Part shown: positions 22,788 through 48,276 of the stretch, piece after piece
How the letters are laid out: each line of letters begins with the position of its first letter
How positions within the stretch are numbered: position 1 is the stretch's first letter
DNA from: Ovis canadensis
Lineage: Eukaryota > Chordata > Mammalia > Artiodactyla > Bovidae
Assembly (NCBI RefSeq): GCF_042477335.2
Contig: NC_091262.1
Span: forward strand, 69,116,001 to 69,180,000
Length of the DNA: 64,000 nucleotides
Reading direction: 5' to 3'
Position numbers and translations under genes: made by a program
The notes under the pieces: model-generated
What the model was told of the DNA's origin: nothing
What the model saw: only the letters and a program-made list of their open reading frames with translations
Database searches by the model: none

Positions 22788-22827
22788 ACCTCTTTTCGAC
22801 TCTGTTTAAGAAGCCATTTACTTTCTG

Positions 22828-23036
22828 GGCTTCCCAGGTGGTAAAGAACCAGTGCCAGTGCAGGAGACATGAGAGACGTGGGTTTGATCCCTGGGTCAGG
22901 AGGATCCTCTGGAGAAGGAAATGGCAACCCACTCCAGTACTCTTGCCTGGAGAACCCCATGGACAGAGGGGCCTGGCAGGCCATGGTCCATAGGGTCGCA
23001 GAGAGTCAGACACGACTGAAGCAACTAAGCACGCAC
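22828..23036 (+). mobile_element. Bov-tA SINE
   Basis: A nearly complete copy, from 'gggcttcccaggtggtaaag' through 'ctggagaaggaaatggcaac' to 'cagacacgactgaagcaact'. Confidence 0.9.
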
Positions 23037-24133
23037 TGGTAAGAGCCACTTAACTGCTCAAGTCTTGTCTTTTTTCCAAGGCAGATGTCCATCTGCCTCT
23101 TCTCACCCTGACTTTCATTCTGCCCGTGAGTTTATTCCCGCTGGGGCAGTTCTGAGCTGCCTACTCCCTCCTGGGTCTAAATGGGCCCCGAGGTGTGAGG
23201 AGCAGGGTGGCTTGGGGAGAAGCACTGGGACGGAGGCCTGCTGGGCTATCATCGGCCAGGTTTCAAGTTCTGAGGCCAGGCCCTGGCCCTGCGGGGCGAG
23301 GGGGTACTCTGCTCTAACGGCCCTCTGCATCCTCCTCGGCCATTTTGCAAGCACAGGTGACTTTTGGATGTTGAGGAGCTGCTGCTATGATGGGAGGAGG
23401 CTGAAGGCAGAGCCAGCGCTGGCTGGGAGCCAAGGCAGCCCCATTGCTCGTCTTGGGGAAGCTTGAGAACAGTGTCCCCACCCCTGGGGTGTTGCTAACC
23501 CTGCTTGCAGCTACTCCTGCTGACTTCTGTCTCCACCTGGATGGCCCCAGTCTTCCCTCTTCTGGGAATGCTGGTTTTCTTGATATTCTTCCCTATGCTG
23601 GGGAGCAGTAATGCCCGAGGCTGCTCTGTGATACCTGTATTAGTGCCAGCTCCCCCTGGGGGTGCCCTTCTCTCTGGGAGGACGGCTGTCCCGACTTCCT
23701 GCAGGAGTCCTGGGATGGACCTGATGGCAAGAAGGGCCTCAGAGAGGGGAGGAAGATATGTATCCTCAAAAGATGAGAAGACATTCCACTTTCCTGAGAT
23801 GCACATCCCAGAATAAGAGAGCCAGGCTCAGTTCTCCACTAAAGAGTCAGGTAGGAGGGAAAACCCGGGGGCAGTGTCCGATGACAGCCAGAACTCAGCA
23901 GTCCATACCTTGCGTCACAGTTATGCTTGGCAGTTTACAAGGCCACCCCACCCCCGACACCTGTCCCCCCTCTACAGTGGGGTCGACAGCCTCAGAGAGG
24001 TTAGCAAGCTGCCCCAGAACATGCACGGCAGAGCTCCCGTGCTGACCTCATCTTTATCTCCGGACCCAGGGCTCTCTGCACTGTGCTTGCTGCTGCCCAG
24101 TCAGTGCTTTCATCTCTTTAAAGTACTTGCACA

Positions 24134-24332
24134 GGGGCTTCCCTGGTGGTCCAGTGCTTGAGAATCCGCCTGCCAACGCAGGGGCCATGGGTTCGCTCCT
24201 CAGAGCAACTAAACCTGTGCTCCACAACAGGAGACCACCACACGGAGGTGCTCGAGCACTGCCACAACTGGAAAAAAGCCTGCACGCAACAAGGAAGACC
24301 TGGTGCCACCAAAAATCATAAAATAATAAAGA
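24134..24332 (+). mobile_element. CHR-type tRNA-Glu SINE with target-site duplication
   Basis: It begins 'gggcttccctggtggtccag', has the tRNA B-box-like 'gggttcgctcc' and ends in 'aaaatcataaaataataaag'. A 14-bp perfect direct repeat AAAGTACTTGCACA flanks it at 24120-24133 and 24333-24346, so the insertion is intact and its borders are certain. Confidence 0.93.
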
Positions 24333-25025
24333 AAAGTACTTGCACATACACCAGCTTCTTCACAGCCCCATGGAGTTTTATAAACGGAGCACTGTGGTAC
24401 TCCCGTAATTAAGGCAGTTGACATTGACACATCATTAAATTTTAAGCACAAGCCAGGGATCCTCCCAGAGGAGCAGCAGAACAATGTCCCTCCTAACCTA
24501 AGGGATTCTCCATTTTCATTAACAAACAGCATTCCCACAGAAAGGGCAGAGGGCCTTCCCTCCCCAGCCTCCAGGACAGAGAGGTATGAAGCAGTCATAT
24601 TCTGTGTCCTGGTCCTCAAGACCTTCTGAGGCCTACAAAACGTCATCTTCAGGGAGGAAAGCACTCAACTTCATACCCGTATCAGGCCTGTGGGGCAACC
24701 CGGGTCAGTAACCACAGCTGAGAGCAAGAGTCCTAGAGTTTCCTCACGGTATTAACAGTCCAGAGACTAGAGGGGTATCAGCCTCAGCTACTGGGGTGTC
24801 TGGTGAAGATACATAGACTTTGTCTTTCTTCCTGCCTCTACCAAGAGGACAGATTTCTACAAAAGGAGAAGGTGGTGGCAGCTACTGGAATGCTTCAGGA
24901 CCATGCACACGGGTTTTCATTTCCTGGTGAACTGTCTCACCCACCTTGATCCTTTAGGCTGTAGAGACCGGGTATCAGATCTGGAACATAAGTGAAAGCC
25001 TGCAACGTGGAGAGACCCTGGGTCA

Positions 25026-29377
<4,352 letters not shown>

Positions 29378-29908
29378 CTACAAAAAATCCCACATAGGAA
29401 CAGCTGAGTGTGGATGGAGACGCGAAGGGCGAAGTGGGCCAGGACACTGACCCTCGGGCTGTCTGAGGGTTCCCTACCGCTCCCGGGGACCGGCTTCAGG
29501 TGGGGAGAGAAGCCTTAGCACCCACGGGCAGAGCTCAGGTCAGTGTGCAAGGGCACACCTGGCAGTCGGGTCCCATCAGAGTGAGTCTCTGCTGGCCTAG
29601 CGTGAACGAGACGAGCCCTCTCCAGAGAAAGTGGCAGTCTCATCTGGAATTTTTCTCTTTTGGGGGGTATTTATTATCTTCCTGGAATTTTCATATGGAA
29701 TCAAAAGAATCTTACTTAGGTATGGAACCTTAGGGGTCACCAGCATCCCTGATGAAGTACCTGTGCTCCAGGGCCTAGCCATCTCCATTCCTCACCTCCA
29801 TATCTTGCCCTTGCTCCTGACTTAGCCTGCAGGGGGCTTAGCTCTACCTTGGTGGACCACCTTGGTTCAGCCCAAGCCCTCCCTGAAGAGAAGGAAACAA
29901 GCACTCAC
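29378..29908 (-). other. FRMD5: FRMD5 intron 9, no recognised element
   Basis: A 531-bp intron in which I see no repeat or gene. Confidence 0.7.
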
Positions 29909-29972
29909 CTCTTTCTGACTTACGTATAAATAAAAGGTCTTTCCTTCAAATTTCAGCTTGGTCACCTCATTC
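29909..29972 (-). CDS. FRMD5: FRMD5 exon 9 (FERM C-lobe)
   Basis: The acceptor GCTTCTAG precedes G AAT GAG. The 64-bp exon reads (W)[20 protein letters not shown] then E and ends GAG|GTGAGT. It encodes two strands of the F3 lobe. The exon contains TAC|GTAAGT at 29918-29923, a consensus donor 15 nt before the real one. Confidence 0.95.
29918..29923 (-). promoter_or_regulatory. FRMD5: Consensus cryptic 5' splice site inside FRMD5 exon 9
   Basis: ACTTAC on the + strand is GTAAGT on the FRMD5 strand. Splicing here would end the exon at 29924 and remove the codons for VSQKE while keeping the frame. Use is unproven. Confidence 0.5.
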
Positions 29973-33051
<3,079 letters not shown>

Positions 33052-33239
33052 TCAGGGTGGTGCAGGCATAGAGGTAAAGGGTGAAGAGCACAGCTGTCCT
33101 CTGAGGATACAGGGTTAATACTTGGCAACTGGTCACAGAGGGAAGAGCTTGGCATTTGCAAGTAACAGGCAAGTTTCTTACCTTTCCTGAGCCTCAGTGG
33201 CCTTAATTTAAGTTGTAGATTATAATACCAGTCTTAGAA

Positions 33240-33880
33240 AGCTATTGTGAATATCCAGAGAACACATTGCTGGGGGGGACTGTAAAATGGTCCAGTCACT
33301 TTGGAAAGCAGTTTGGGTGTTCTTTCAGATTGTTAAACGTAGAGTTACCGTATGACCGAGCAATTCCACTCCTAGGTTATGTACCCAAGAGAACCGAAAA
33401 CATACGTTCACACAGAAACTTGTGCGTGAACATTCAGAGCAGGATTATTCATAGCAGCTGCAAAGTGGAAATAACCTCAGTGTCCATCAGCTGACAGACG
33501 AATAAACAAAACGTGGCACGTCCGTACAATGGAATATTATTTGGCAGCAAAAAGGAATGAACAACAGGTGAAGCTTGGAAACGCTGTGCTAAGTGAAATA
33601 AGCCAGTAATCAAAGAGCACACGGCATACACTTGCATTTATATGACATGTCCAGGCAAATCCACGGACAAAAAAGTGTGTTTCCGGTTGCCAGAGGCTAC
33701 GGGGAAATGGGGATGGGGAGTGACAGCTGAGAGGTACAGGGTTTCTTTGGATGACGGAAATGCCCTAAAATTCAATCGTTGTGATGGTTTCACAACTGTT
33801 AACGGGCTAAAAACCATCGAACTGCACGCTTTGAAAAGGATGGATTGTTTTGATGTGTGAATTATATTTCGAAAGAAAGC
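33240..33880 (+). mobile_element. Old L1 3' fragment
   Basis: A chain of blocks typical of ancient L1 3' ends: 'ggaaagcagtttgggtgttc', 'gagcaattccactcctaggt', 'gtacaatggaatattatttg', 'gttgccagaggctacgggga' and 'aattatatttcgaaag' at the end. Confidence 0.75.
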
Positions 33881-35744
33881 AGCTCTGAGTGAGTGAGAAT
33901 AGCAGTAATCAGTATCATGATGGCCTAACACACTGGACTCCCTCAGGAAAGTTTAGCTGAAGAAAATATAAAAAGCAACCAGCCAAGTGGAACAGCTACC
34001 ACCAGCCCTGTGTCGCCTGAACCCACCAAGAGATCACCTGTCACTTTGAGCTGGTAAACAGGAGGCTTGAGGCTCTGCTACGCAGAAAGGGGAGAAGGTG
34101 CGGCAGAAGCTGTAGGTCCTGGTTCCCTCCTGTGGGAAACGGACTCCAGAAGGCCCAGGCCTTTTCGAGGCTGGGATGGGGCCCAGAACACTGGATGCTG
34201 GGGTACATCCTCTCAGAGGTACTTCCTTCCTAATAATGGCCACAGGTGAGCATCTGTCCTGCTGGGGGGTGAGGGTGTGCAGGGGGCCAGAAATCATGCC
34301 TGGATGCTGACTGAATGGGACTGCAGGACACTCATCTGAGACACAACTCAGATGGTGTCACAGGGTTGGAGTCGGGCCCCTGGTGTGATGCGTGCAAATG
34401 GGGGCTGTGGCTGCGGGGCTCTCCTAGCCGCTCCCACCTCCCAGCTTTGCCTCACTGGTGCAGACCTTCAGCCTGATCAGTCCTGAGAACAGTGGGGGCT
34501 CTGCAGGGCCTCATGGGCCTTGCCTCAAGAAAAAAGTACAGTTTTGCCCTAAAACTGTCTTTTCGAGCCAGGGTTACAGGCATGAACAATGGAGCCAGGG
34601 AATAAGTCAAGAGTACATTTTGCAAACATTTGAACGAGTGCACAGCTGCTACTGTCCTTTCCTTTCGGTCTGTTGTGACCCCAACACCTGGCTGCAAACA
34701 CAACATCGTTCAACCCATGGGCACAGCAAAAAGCTGTTTAAAAATAACCTGAATGGAGATACTGGGAGGCCATGGGGCTGGGCCTCCCCCTGCCTGTCAC
34801 CAGGGCTTGGTGGTGGGAGCTAACGGCTGAACGTCAGCACTACACGCAATGCAGAGTGTGCCAGGGGGCCCAGCACTAACTGGGCGGGCTGGAGGAGTCA
34901 GACCTCTGTGAGGATCACTGTGGTGACAGTGAAGGGAAGGGCAGGTCCTCCCATGAGCTGGGTTCCTGCGTTGGCACTGGTCATTGCACCATCCAGATAC
35001 CCCAGGGCTGGCCTCCGAGTGAAGGATGTGTTGGACTTAGAAACAGTCTCTCCTGACCAGACTGGCTGACTAGGAACAGGGAGCAAACATGCTAAGAAAC
35101 CCCGATTAAACGCCGGTAAATATTACTTATTCCAATAAATAATAATAGCACCTGTGCTATATCCCCATTCATCCTCTCATTTGAAGAGAGCAATTATCCA
35201 GACTGCTTCTGATGCAACAGCTGCAGACAAAGCTGCTGCAAGGCCCTGGCACCTGGCACCCACTGGGCAGGGGCCAGGCAGCTGGGAGGTTTGCTACTTG
35301 TCTCTACACGTGAGGAGTGGGACTGGATTACAGCATGAAACCTCACACCTGGACCAGCGTGAAAACACACAGGCGGCCACACCGACACCGTCTCTGGAAG
35401 CTTCCCAGTTTCCTTCCTCTAACGAGCCGTTCTCCTTGTGAGCCTGCCCCTGGGGTTTCTATGTGAAAGGATGAGTTACTGACAAGAGAAGGCGATGAGG
35501 ACAGGGAGAGAAGTGACAGGCGGCCGCACCCTGTCTCCCAGGCTCCCGTCTCAGCCATCTTTCCTGCCTGTCCCCTCCATGGTGGCGCAATCAGCACCCC
35601 TGGGACTGCGCCACTAGTGACCTGGGAAGTGGAGTAAACACCCAGGTCTTGCCAGCCACAGAGCAGTTACCACCACTGCTCTACAGCCGTCCTGCTCCTC
35701 AGCCCTGTGGAAGGAGCTTCAGTCCTGGTTCAGGACCCCAGTGA

Positions 35745-35830
35745 TGCTTAATTTGCTCCGTAACCTCCTTGCTCCTCTGGGCCTCAGTTCCCTCATCTTA
35801 CAGATGAGGGCCACCATACAGACTTGAAGA
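35745..35830 (+). mobile_element. MIR fragment
   Basis: 'ctgggcctcagttccctcat' and 'cttacagatgagggccacca' match the MIR core region. Short and old. Confidence 0.5.
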
Positions 35831-35842
35831 AATACTACTTTC

Positions 35843-36058
35843 AGGACTTCCCTGGTGGCCTAGTGCCTAAGACTCCTCGCTCCCAATGCAAAGGCCCAGG
35901 TTCCATCCCTGGTCAGGGAACTAGAGCCCACAGGCCGTAACTGAGAGTTTACACGCCGTAACTAAAGATCTTGCACACTACAGCGAAGATTAAAGATCCC
36001 AAGTGCCACAACTAAGACCCAGCACAGCCAAATAATTTAAAAAATCATTAAAAAAGGA
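35843..36058 (+). mobile_element. CHR-type SINE
   Basis: It begins 'aggacttccctggtggccta', contains 'tccctggtcagggaactaga' and 'gccacaactaagacccagca' and ends A-rich. A diverged direct repeat (AGAAATACTACTTTC and AGAAATATTATTTCT) flanks it. Confidence 0.88.
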
Positions 36059-36654
36059 AAAAAGAAATATTATTTCTGTATGATTTTAGGAAGATGGCCT
36101 AAATGACGTACTGCCAGGACAAGGCCAACGGTGTTTTGGGGAGGGGATGGATTTGCAGTCATTCACGTGTTCTAATGGAACCCACCATGAGACCTAACCT
36201 ATATCCATCAGTCATCAGCTGTTCACCCTGAGATGATCACTCTGCCCAGAAAAGGATTTTTAGAAATCAGTCCTGATAGGTTCTTGGAAATGGGGACACC
36301 AGGCCACCTTTGCTCAGACCCACCTCTGAATACAGTGAAATAGGCTCTGTCTGCTACCCCCCCGAGGACATCCTGGGGGTGACTGGGTCAGGACCACAGC
36401 ATTCTCAGTTGTTAATGCCGCTTAAGGTCACACAGTTCTTCCTCTGGACCTGACCGAAACAAATTCAGTCTGGGTGGATGAAGCCTCTATTATTCTTTAA
36501 AAAACAAAGAAACAGAAAAAACCTTAGGAAAGAGGATTGCATATGCTCTTCCAGACAGTGATGCCCATTCCTGAAAGAGCTTGGAGCTGGGGGACCTTCA
36601 CACTAAGCTAGTCATGAGAGTCAGCCAGTTTCAACATACTTAAACACAGTCATG

Positions 36655-36772
36655 GTACTTTCCTGCTGGTTCCGTGGTTAAGACTACACTCCACTGCAGG
36701 AGGTATGGGTTTGATTCCTGGTTGGAGGACTAAGGTCCTCTAAGCCATGAGGCATATCCCCCCCAAAAAAAG
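36655..36772 (+). mobile_element. Short CHR-type SINE
   Basis: 'tttcctgctggttccgtggt' and 'gggtttgattcctggttgga' form a tRNA-Glu-like head, followed by 'agccatgaggcat' and an A-rich tail. Confidence 0.7.
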
Positions 36773-37424
36773 AAGTCTAAATAAACAAACAAAAAACACG
36801 GCCACAAGAATGTACAGTGGCAATAAGGAGAGCAGGCAGCCCCCTCCAAGAGGCTTGGCATGCAGCCGTGAGAGCTCAGAAATGCACACCTTGGCAGGAA
36901 CTTGCCACTGAAGTGACTTCGGTCAAGCCTTCCATTTGGGCAGGAAACCTAACATTCCCTGCATGGCAGCCAAGAGGGGCCAAGCTGAGGGCGAGGCAAG
37001 TCAGCACTGATCCCTCTTGTTCTGCTTCTCTGAGGTAAGGGGGCGATGTGTCAAGATGGGGGGTGGCTTTACTTAGAGAGGAGCCTACACAGCTGGATTA
37101 TGAAAGTAAAAGATCCCACTTTAAGAGCAAGGAAACAGCACAACCTTGCATTTGTGTGGTTGATCTAATCTAGATCCTGCTGAAGTCAACTTTTTTCTTG
37201 GTCTGTACAGAACAGGCATAAAGCCAGCTCATCAATTTCTGTTACATTTTTCTACGATGATTTCAAAAGTCTCATAAGCCTTTTTGTCCTCTCTTGATCA
37301 GAGGTGGCTGTGAGTCCCGCTTTGTTCCTAAATAAATGCCATTTCTCCGAGGTGGAAGACCATGAACGACCACTGAAAGAGGACAACACGGAGACGAAGC
37401 TTCGAGTCCCAGTACCGTCCTTGC

Positions 37425-37570
37425 CAGTAACCCTGGACATGTTAGTTCCTCAAAGCTCAGTGTTCTTATATTAAAGAGAAGACAAGAATGTCTTCTTAGC
37501 AGAGTTGTAAAGATGAAATGAGATACTGTGTGTATGTGCCTGGCATGTGCTGGCTCTCAATAAATGGTCC
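37425..37570 (+). mobile_element. MIR SINE
   Basis: The blocks 'acatgttagttcctcaaagc', 'aaagatgaaatgagatactg' and 'tgcctggcatgtgctggctc', then 'tcaataaatgg', follow the MIR consensus order. Confidence 0.65.
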
Positions 37571-38514
37571 CTTCAAGACTCATGATAAGAAGGGGCTCAT
37601 GTGATGGGTTCGACCAGCCCATGAACCTCAGCAGGGTAGGGGGCCACAGTCTGGAGACCAGGGCAGAGCACCAGGCTCAGGCTCCCTGAAAGGAGCAAGA
37701 TGATGTCCCCTGATGTTGGAGAGATGTCAGGCTGGGGGCCAGGCACAAGGCTGGGCCATCAGTGGTTTGCTCCATTTTTCTCCTCCAGCAGCTGTAGGCT
37801 TGGTCTGCTAGGGGCTTCTGCCGGGAGCTGGGGGCCAGGGGAAAGGCAGAGAGCTCAGGATAGCTTTTGCGAATTCAGGGTTCGTGTATTAGTGTAAGAC
37901 AGCTAGCTAGAGAGGAGCCCTCTGGCTCTTCCACCCAGAGTTGGTAGGATCTCCTCTTCCTAGTCCCAGGGCCAGGCAAGGACATCCTGGTCAGAAAGAA
38001 ACCATCAGCATGGACAGGAAGAACAGCAGCTTCTTAATCAGTCCAGGAGAACAGAGCCCAGCCGAAGCCTTGTTCTGCTCTCATTTAATTATCGAAACGA
38101 TTCTTCTTCTTCTGTCCTCCCTAGGGCTGCGTGCCCCAGATTCCCAGGGCCCAGTAATTGCCTCTCTGTTAATAGAAATCATCAGTATTTATTACACTGA
38201 GCACTCCAGCTTCTTTCGGCTCCCCTTGTAGCAACGTCAAGGCAAGTGCTTGGTAGCCTATCACCAAAGTGACTCTACTTAGTGGCAAGAGTAAAAGGCT
38301 CCCAGACTGTTCTCCTTGCCCAGGAGGGCTGAGGACATCCTGAGCTGGAGCCCAAGGAGATGAGCTGTGGGGCCTGCAGCAGGGCCCTGCACCAGCAAGA
38401 AGTATGGAGCCCAGGAACACGGGAGTGGAAGCCCAGCGAGGTGACTGCTCCCACCTACTTCACAAGGAAGTCTGGGTGCTTCTGCTCCTGAGAGATGCAC
38501 AACAGGAAGGGACC

Positions 38515-38655
38515 TTAGTTCATATTCCTGCTCTGCCACTCAAGGCCTTGCGCACTGTGGCCTGCCGGAACGTTCAGCTCTTTGTCTATAAATCAGGAAG
38601 AATAATATCCACACCCCAGTGCTGGCATGAGGATTAAATGAGAAAATAATGTGAA
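38515..38655 (+). mobile_element. MIR SINE
   Basis: 'ctgctctgccactcaaggcc', 'tctataaatcaggaagaata' and 'gcatgaggattaaatgagaa' match the MIR core in order. Confidence 0.65.
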
Positions 38656-40709
38656 GGGGTTCCAGTGCGCCTGCCCGGGAAGGCATGCCACAAGCCTCTC
38701 CTCCCTCCCCGCTTCTTGGAGTTGATGCCGCGGGGGTGAAATGATGTGATACATGGGACTGGGCCTCGTGCAGTGCCTGGTATGAACGCTGGTTCCTTCA
38801 CCTCTGTCTGATGGTGGACAGGCTCAAAGACAGGGCTGACCAGGAGCCCCCCAGTCCCAGGGTACATGTGGATTTGGGCTGCACACCAAGTGGGCTGCTC
38901 CTTGGCTTCCAGATCTCTGGAAACAACAGGAGAGACCTTCACCCATCCCACTCAGTTGTCATGCTCAGGTTACACGCCACCCGGTGACGGCCCTGCCCAG
39001 GGACCCTCCTCTCCTCAAAGGGACCAAACAGATGGGTCACATGCAGAGGTGACCTGGCATCTTCGGTTGACCTTATTCATCTTTAGGCAGCTGGGTCTTT
39101 TTTTTTCCCCCAACAAAAGGCCTCACGTGTTTATTACTAAGCCAGAAGCACTAGTGCAGAAACACTTGACAGAGAGAAAAATCATTCTGCCAATAAAACA
39201 TACCCAGCAGGTCAGATAGTACGTGCTCGCAAAGTGATAATGATAAGATGCAAGTGACCTTGACACAGCCTAATGTGTGCCGCTTCATGTGCGAGATCCT
39301 GAAAGACCCAGCTTGGTGCTTCTCCAGTGTCTTCTCCTGAAGTGGTACCTGATTTTATTACCAGTTTTCATTTGAATCCATTGGAAAACGGGACGATTCT
39401 GCTTTCGCTTCTTGGTGAGGAAATCGCTCCATCCTGAAAGTCTTGTGAGAAGACGTGGAGCAAATTCAGCCATGCGCAGGGTGGCGGAGAAGGAAAGAAG
39501 GCAGCGGTGTCTCCTAAGGTCTTGAAGTGACTCAGGGGTATCTGCTGAGGGCTTTCACACCGACAAGGCAAGGGAGGCTCAGAGAAGCCTCTGAAGGCCC
39601 CAGTAAGGAGGGCCCAGCACTAAAGCCAAGGCCGGTTGACCCCAAAGCTCTCTTTGGTTCTCTGTAGCCCTCTGCCATTGGTATCCAAGCAGTGGATGCA
39701 AGTTAAACTGTGCTGGGGGTGCAGAAGGCATCATTCAGGAAGCTTTGCTAATTCATTTGTACATACCCGTATGTCATTTTTTGGGGGGGTATAAACTGGC
39801 ATGAATGTGTTTTCTGACAGTGTTGGCCCTCAAGAACACGGGTTATCTGTCAGCAGGCTGTGCTGGTGGACAGGGAATCGTCGAGCTGGGAGGGTGGCCA
39901 GGTTTCTGAGTGCCAGAATGTTCTCAAAGTTAACTGAAGTTTTGCCATTTAATCCTATGCAAGAGCATCTCCTCACCAAGGGGCCACGAGAAAGGTAATT
40001 CTGGCTTCTTTGGTTTCTGTTCTGTTCTTTCTTGTTGGACGCCTACACTGCCCCTCACTTTTTAGGAACGAGAGGTCAATGTTCAGACTCAGTTTTACTG
40101 GGGTCTCTCCGGTAGTGGAGAGAAAGAGGCACAGATCTGGAGGACTGAGGCAGAGACCAGAAGCGTCAGAGCTGGAATGAGATGACGTGCGGGGATCCAG
40201 CCACAGACAGACAGGGAGAGAGGGCCACGGTCTCCACCTCTCTGCTCAGTGTCTGCGGCTGCCCAAGCTCATCTCCCAAGTGCCAGACGCGCGTGAGTAA
40301 TTACAGAGGGTTTCTCTGGACAGAGCCTCGCGGGCTGGTTGGTCCCTGTCCCGCTCACAGGCGCATAATGGAATTAAGTGCGACTCCACTGCCGCTCTAC
40401 AGTCAATAAAACCCACTCCTGGACAGAAACTAGATTACGGGTCAGGGAAGGGTGGGCCGTGCGCTGAGCTCCTCTGATCATTCCCTGGGAGGGGCGGGGC
40501 TCCCACATTCCGCCTCTCCTCAGTCCCACCGAATTACCCACGGCTCCCAAAGGGGGGCCCTGGTTTCAGATTTGTTATTTAGACTGTGCCTGTATGCTTC
40601 AGCTCTGAAGTGGCACAAGATTCCGCAGCGTGGAATCCAGAGGAGTTTTCACAATGAGACGTTTTCTCTGCCCTCTGTCACTAATGGAGTCAGTCATCTC
40701 AGTATTGAA

Positions 40710-40745
40710 GGGCAGGGTGGCGGGGGTGGGGGTGGGGTGGGGTGG
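40710..40745 (+). repeat. G-rich tract, possible G-quadruplex
   Basis: Six G-runs of three or more separated by one to three bases lie on the + strand. On the FRMD5 transcript this is a C-rich intron segment starting about 88 nt after the exon 7 donor. Confidence 0.8.
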
Positions 40746-40775
40746 TGCAGGCATGAGGTCCCTCCCTGCCTGTCA

Positions 40776-46378
<5,603 letters not shown>

Positions 46379-46766
46379 CTATAAAGGATTTCTTTGATTG
46401 TTTTAAAGACATAAATATATAATATCAGCCTATCAAAAATCTGTCAGGACACTTTTACTACATTAAAACAAAAATCTCAAAACATGTCCCAGAACAAATA
46501 CATTTTTCATATCCCTGAGGACTAGACTCTTTCAAGCACTTTGCCCTGAACTGATTTTGAGGTTCAATTCCAAACAACCTGTGAGTTTCCTCCTGCAGCT
46601 CAAAACAGAAATGGTATCTCCTGGTTAAAAGCACTGTGCCCAGAGCTGGGCTCTGGAAGGAGCCAACTCCAGTCTCAGCACCTACAAAGCAACCTGTGTC
46701 ATAAGAGAGGGGCTGACAGAGCCGCCCTCTTCCTCGGACTCTCGCTGATGTCTCTTAAGAAGCAAG

Positions 46767-46965
46767 GGGCTTCCCTAGTGATTCAGTGGCTAAGACTTGG
46801 TGCTCCTCATGTAGGAGGCCCGGGTTCAATCCCTGGTCGGGCACCAGATCCCACGTGCCACAACTAAAGATCCCGTATGTCATAACAAACATTGAAGATC
46901 CTGCATGCTGCAACTAAGACCCAGTGCAGGTAGGTAGACAGGTAAGTAAGTAACCAACGAACAAA
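46767..46965 (+). mobile_element. CHR-type SINE
   Basis: It begins 'ggggcttccctagtgattca', contains 'cgggttcaatccctggtcgg' and 'gccacaactaaagatcccgt' and ends in a 'gtaggtagacaggtaagtaa' tail. Confidence 0.88.
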
Positions 46966-47159
46966 TAAGCAGAAATGTGGGGAAGGAATGAGCCCGTGGG
47001 AGGGATCTGCCTCTGTTCGCCAGTGGACCTGTCCTTATGTGGAACAGCCCTCGTTATGGGCAGAGGTCAACCAGATCTCTCAGAATTTGAATAAAGTGTA
47101 AGAACAGGGAGCTCTCACCTCAGGTGCAAGTAGGCTGACTCTCAAGAACAACTCATAGC

Positions 47160-47385
47160 AGCTGATGTGTACTGAGCACTTAGCACCTGCCAGTCCGGGA
47201 ATTATATACTTTACTGCAGCCTCTCAGCTAATTTGCACATACCACTCTGAGAACAGATACTGTTACTGTCCCCTTTTTATAGGATAAACTGAGGCTTCAG
47301 CGGTTTTTCTCACGGGCACATAACTGGAAGATGGCAGAGCCAGGATTCAAGTTCAAGACGGAGGTCGGCTCTTCATCACCATGTT
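47160..47385 (-). mobile_element. MIR SINE
   Basis: The antisense MIR order is clear: 'gtactgagcacttagcacct', 'ataggataaactgaggcttc', 'ggcagagccaggattcaagt'. Confidence 0.7.
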
Positions 47386-47638
47386 ATTCCTCCCTCTCGG
47401 CGCTGTGCTACGGCTGCTTCATATTCTCACAAGTAGCTGGGTGGACCCTGTGACCACAGAATTGTTGAGGCTCCAGTTTGAAAGATCTTTGCAAGGAGTG
47501 GAGTCTCTGATGTACACTGCATCACAGATCCCCTGAGAAGAGCGGAAGCCAGGGCTATCAATCCCTTACGTGAATCAGCCACCACAGCAGTTCTTTGGCC
47601 GGGGGGCATCTGTGGTGGTTTCAAAACATGTCCACAGG

Positions 47639-47762
47639 GAATTCCCTGGTGGTCCAGTGGTTAGGACTCAATGCTTTTACTGCTAAGGGGGCGGGTTCAA
47701 CCCCTGGTTGGGGAACTAAGATCCCACAAGCCATGCGGTGAGGCAAAACATACAAAAAAGTG
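47639..47762 (+). mobile_element. CHR-type SINE, short form
   Basis: 'gaattccctggtggtccagt' and 'gcgggttcaacccctggttg' followed by 'actaagatcccacaagccat' and an A-rich end. Confidence 0.85.
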
Positions 47763-48276
47763 GAGAAATTCCCTGATACTCCGCATTTCCAGAGGTAGAG
47801 CTTAATTTGCTCCATCTGAGTGTGGGCTGGACTTGGTGGCTTGCTTCAAACAAGCAGAATAAAGCAGAAGTGGTAATGTCTGACATCTGAGACCAGGTCA
47901 TAACATCCCGACAGCTTCCTCCTCATTCTCTCTCTCTCGGACCACTCATTCTGCTCGAGGACACTTAAGCAGTCCTACAGAAAGGTCCATGTGGTGAGGA
48001 ACTGAGGCCTTCTGCCAACAGCTAGAAGAGAACTGAAGCTTTCTGCCGCGTGAGTACAACATGGTGGAAGTGAATCAGTCAAGACTTCAGATGACCACAG
48101 GCCCAGCACACCTCTTGGCTTCAACCCCAAGAGAGACCCTGAGCTACAGCCACCTAACTAAACTGCTCCTGAATTCCTGACCCACAGACACTCAGAGATG
48201 AGAAATACTTGTGATTTTAAACAGTCATAGATAACTACAGCATCCCTACAGGAGTAACAGGAATATAGTGAAAAGG

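Noticed and set aside
24134-24332. tRNA-like heads of the CHR and Bov-tA SINEs as tRNA genes
   Set aside because: They keep box-like words (ggttcgatccc) but sit in full SINE context and lack a foldable cloverleaf.
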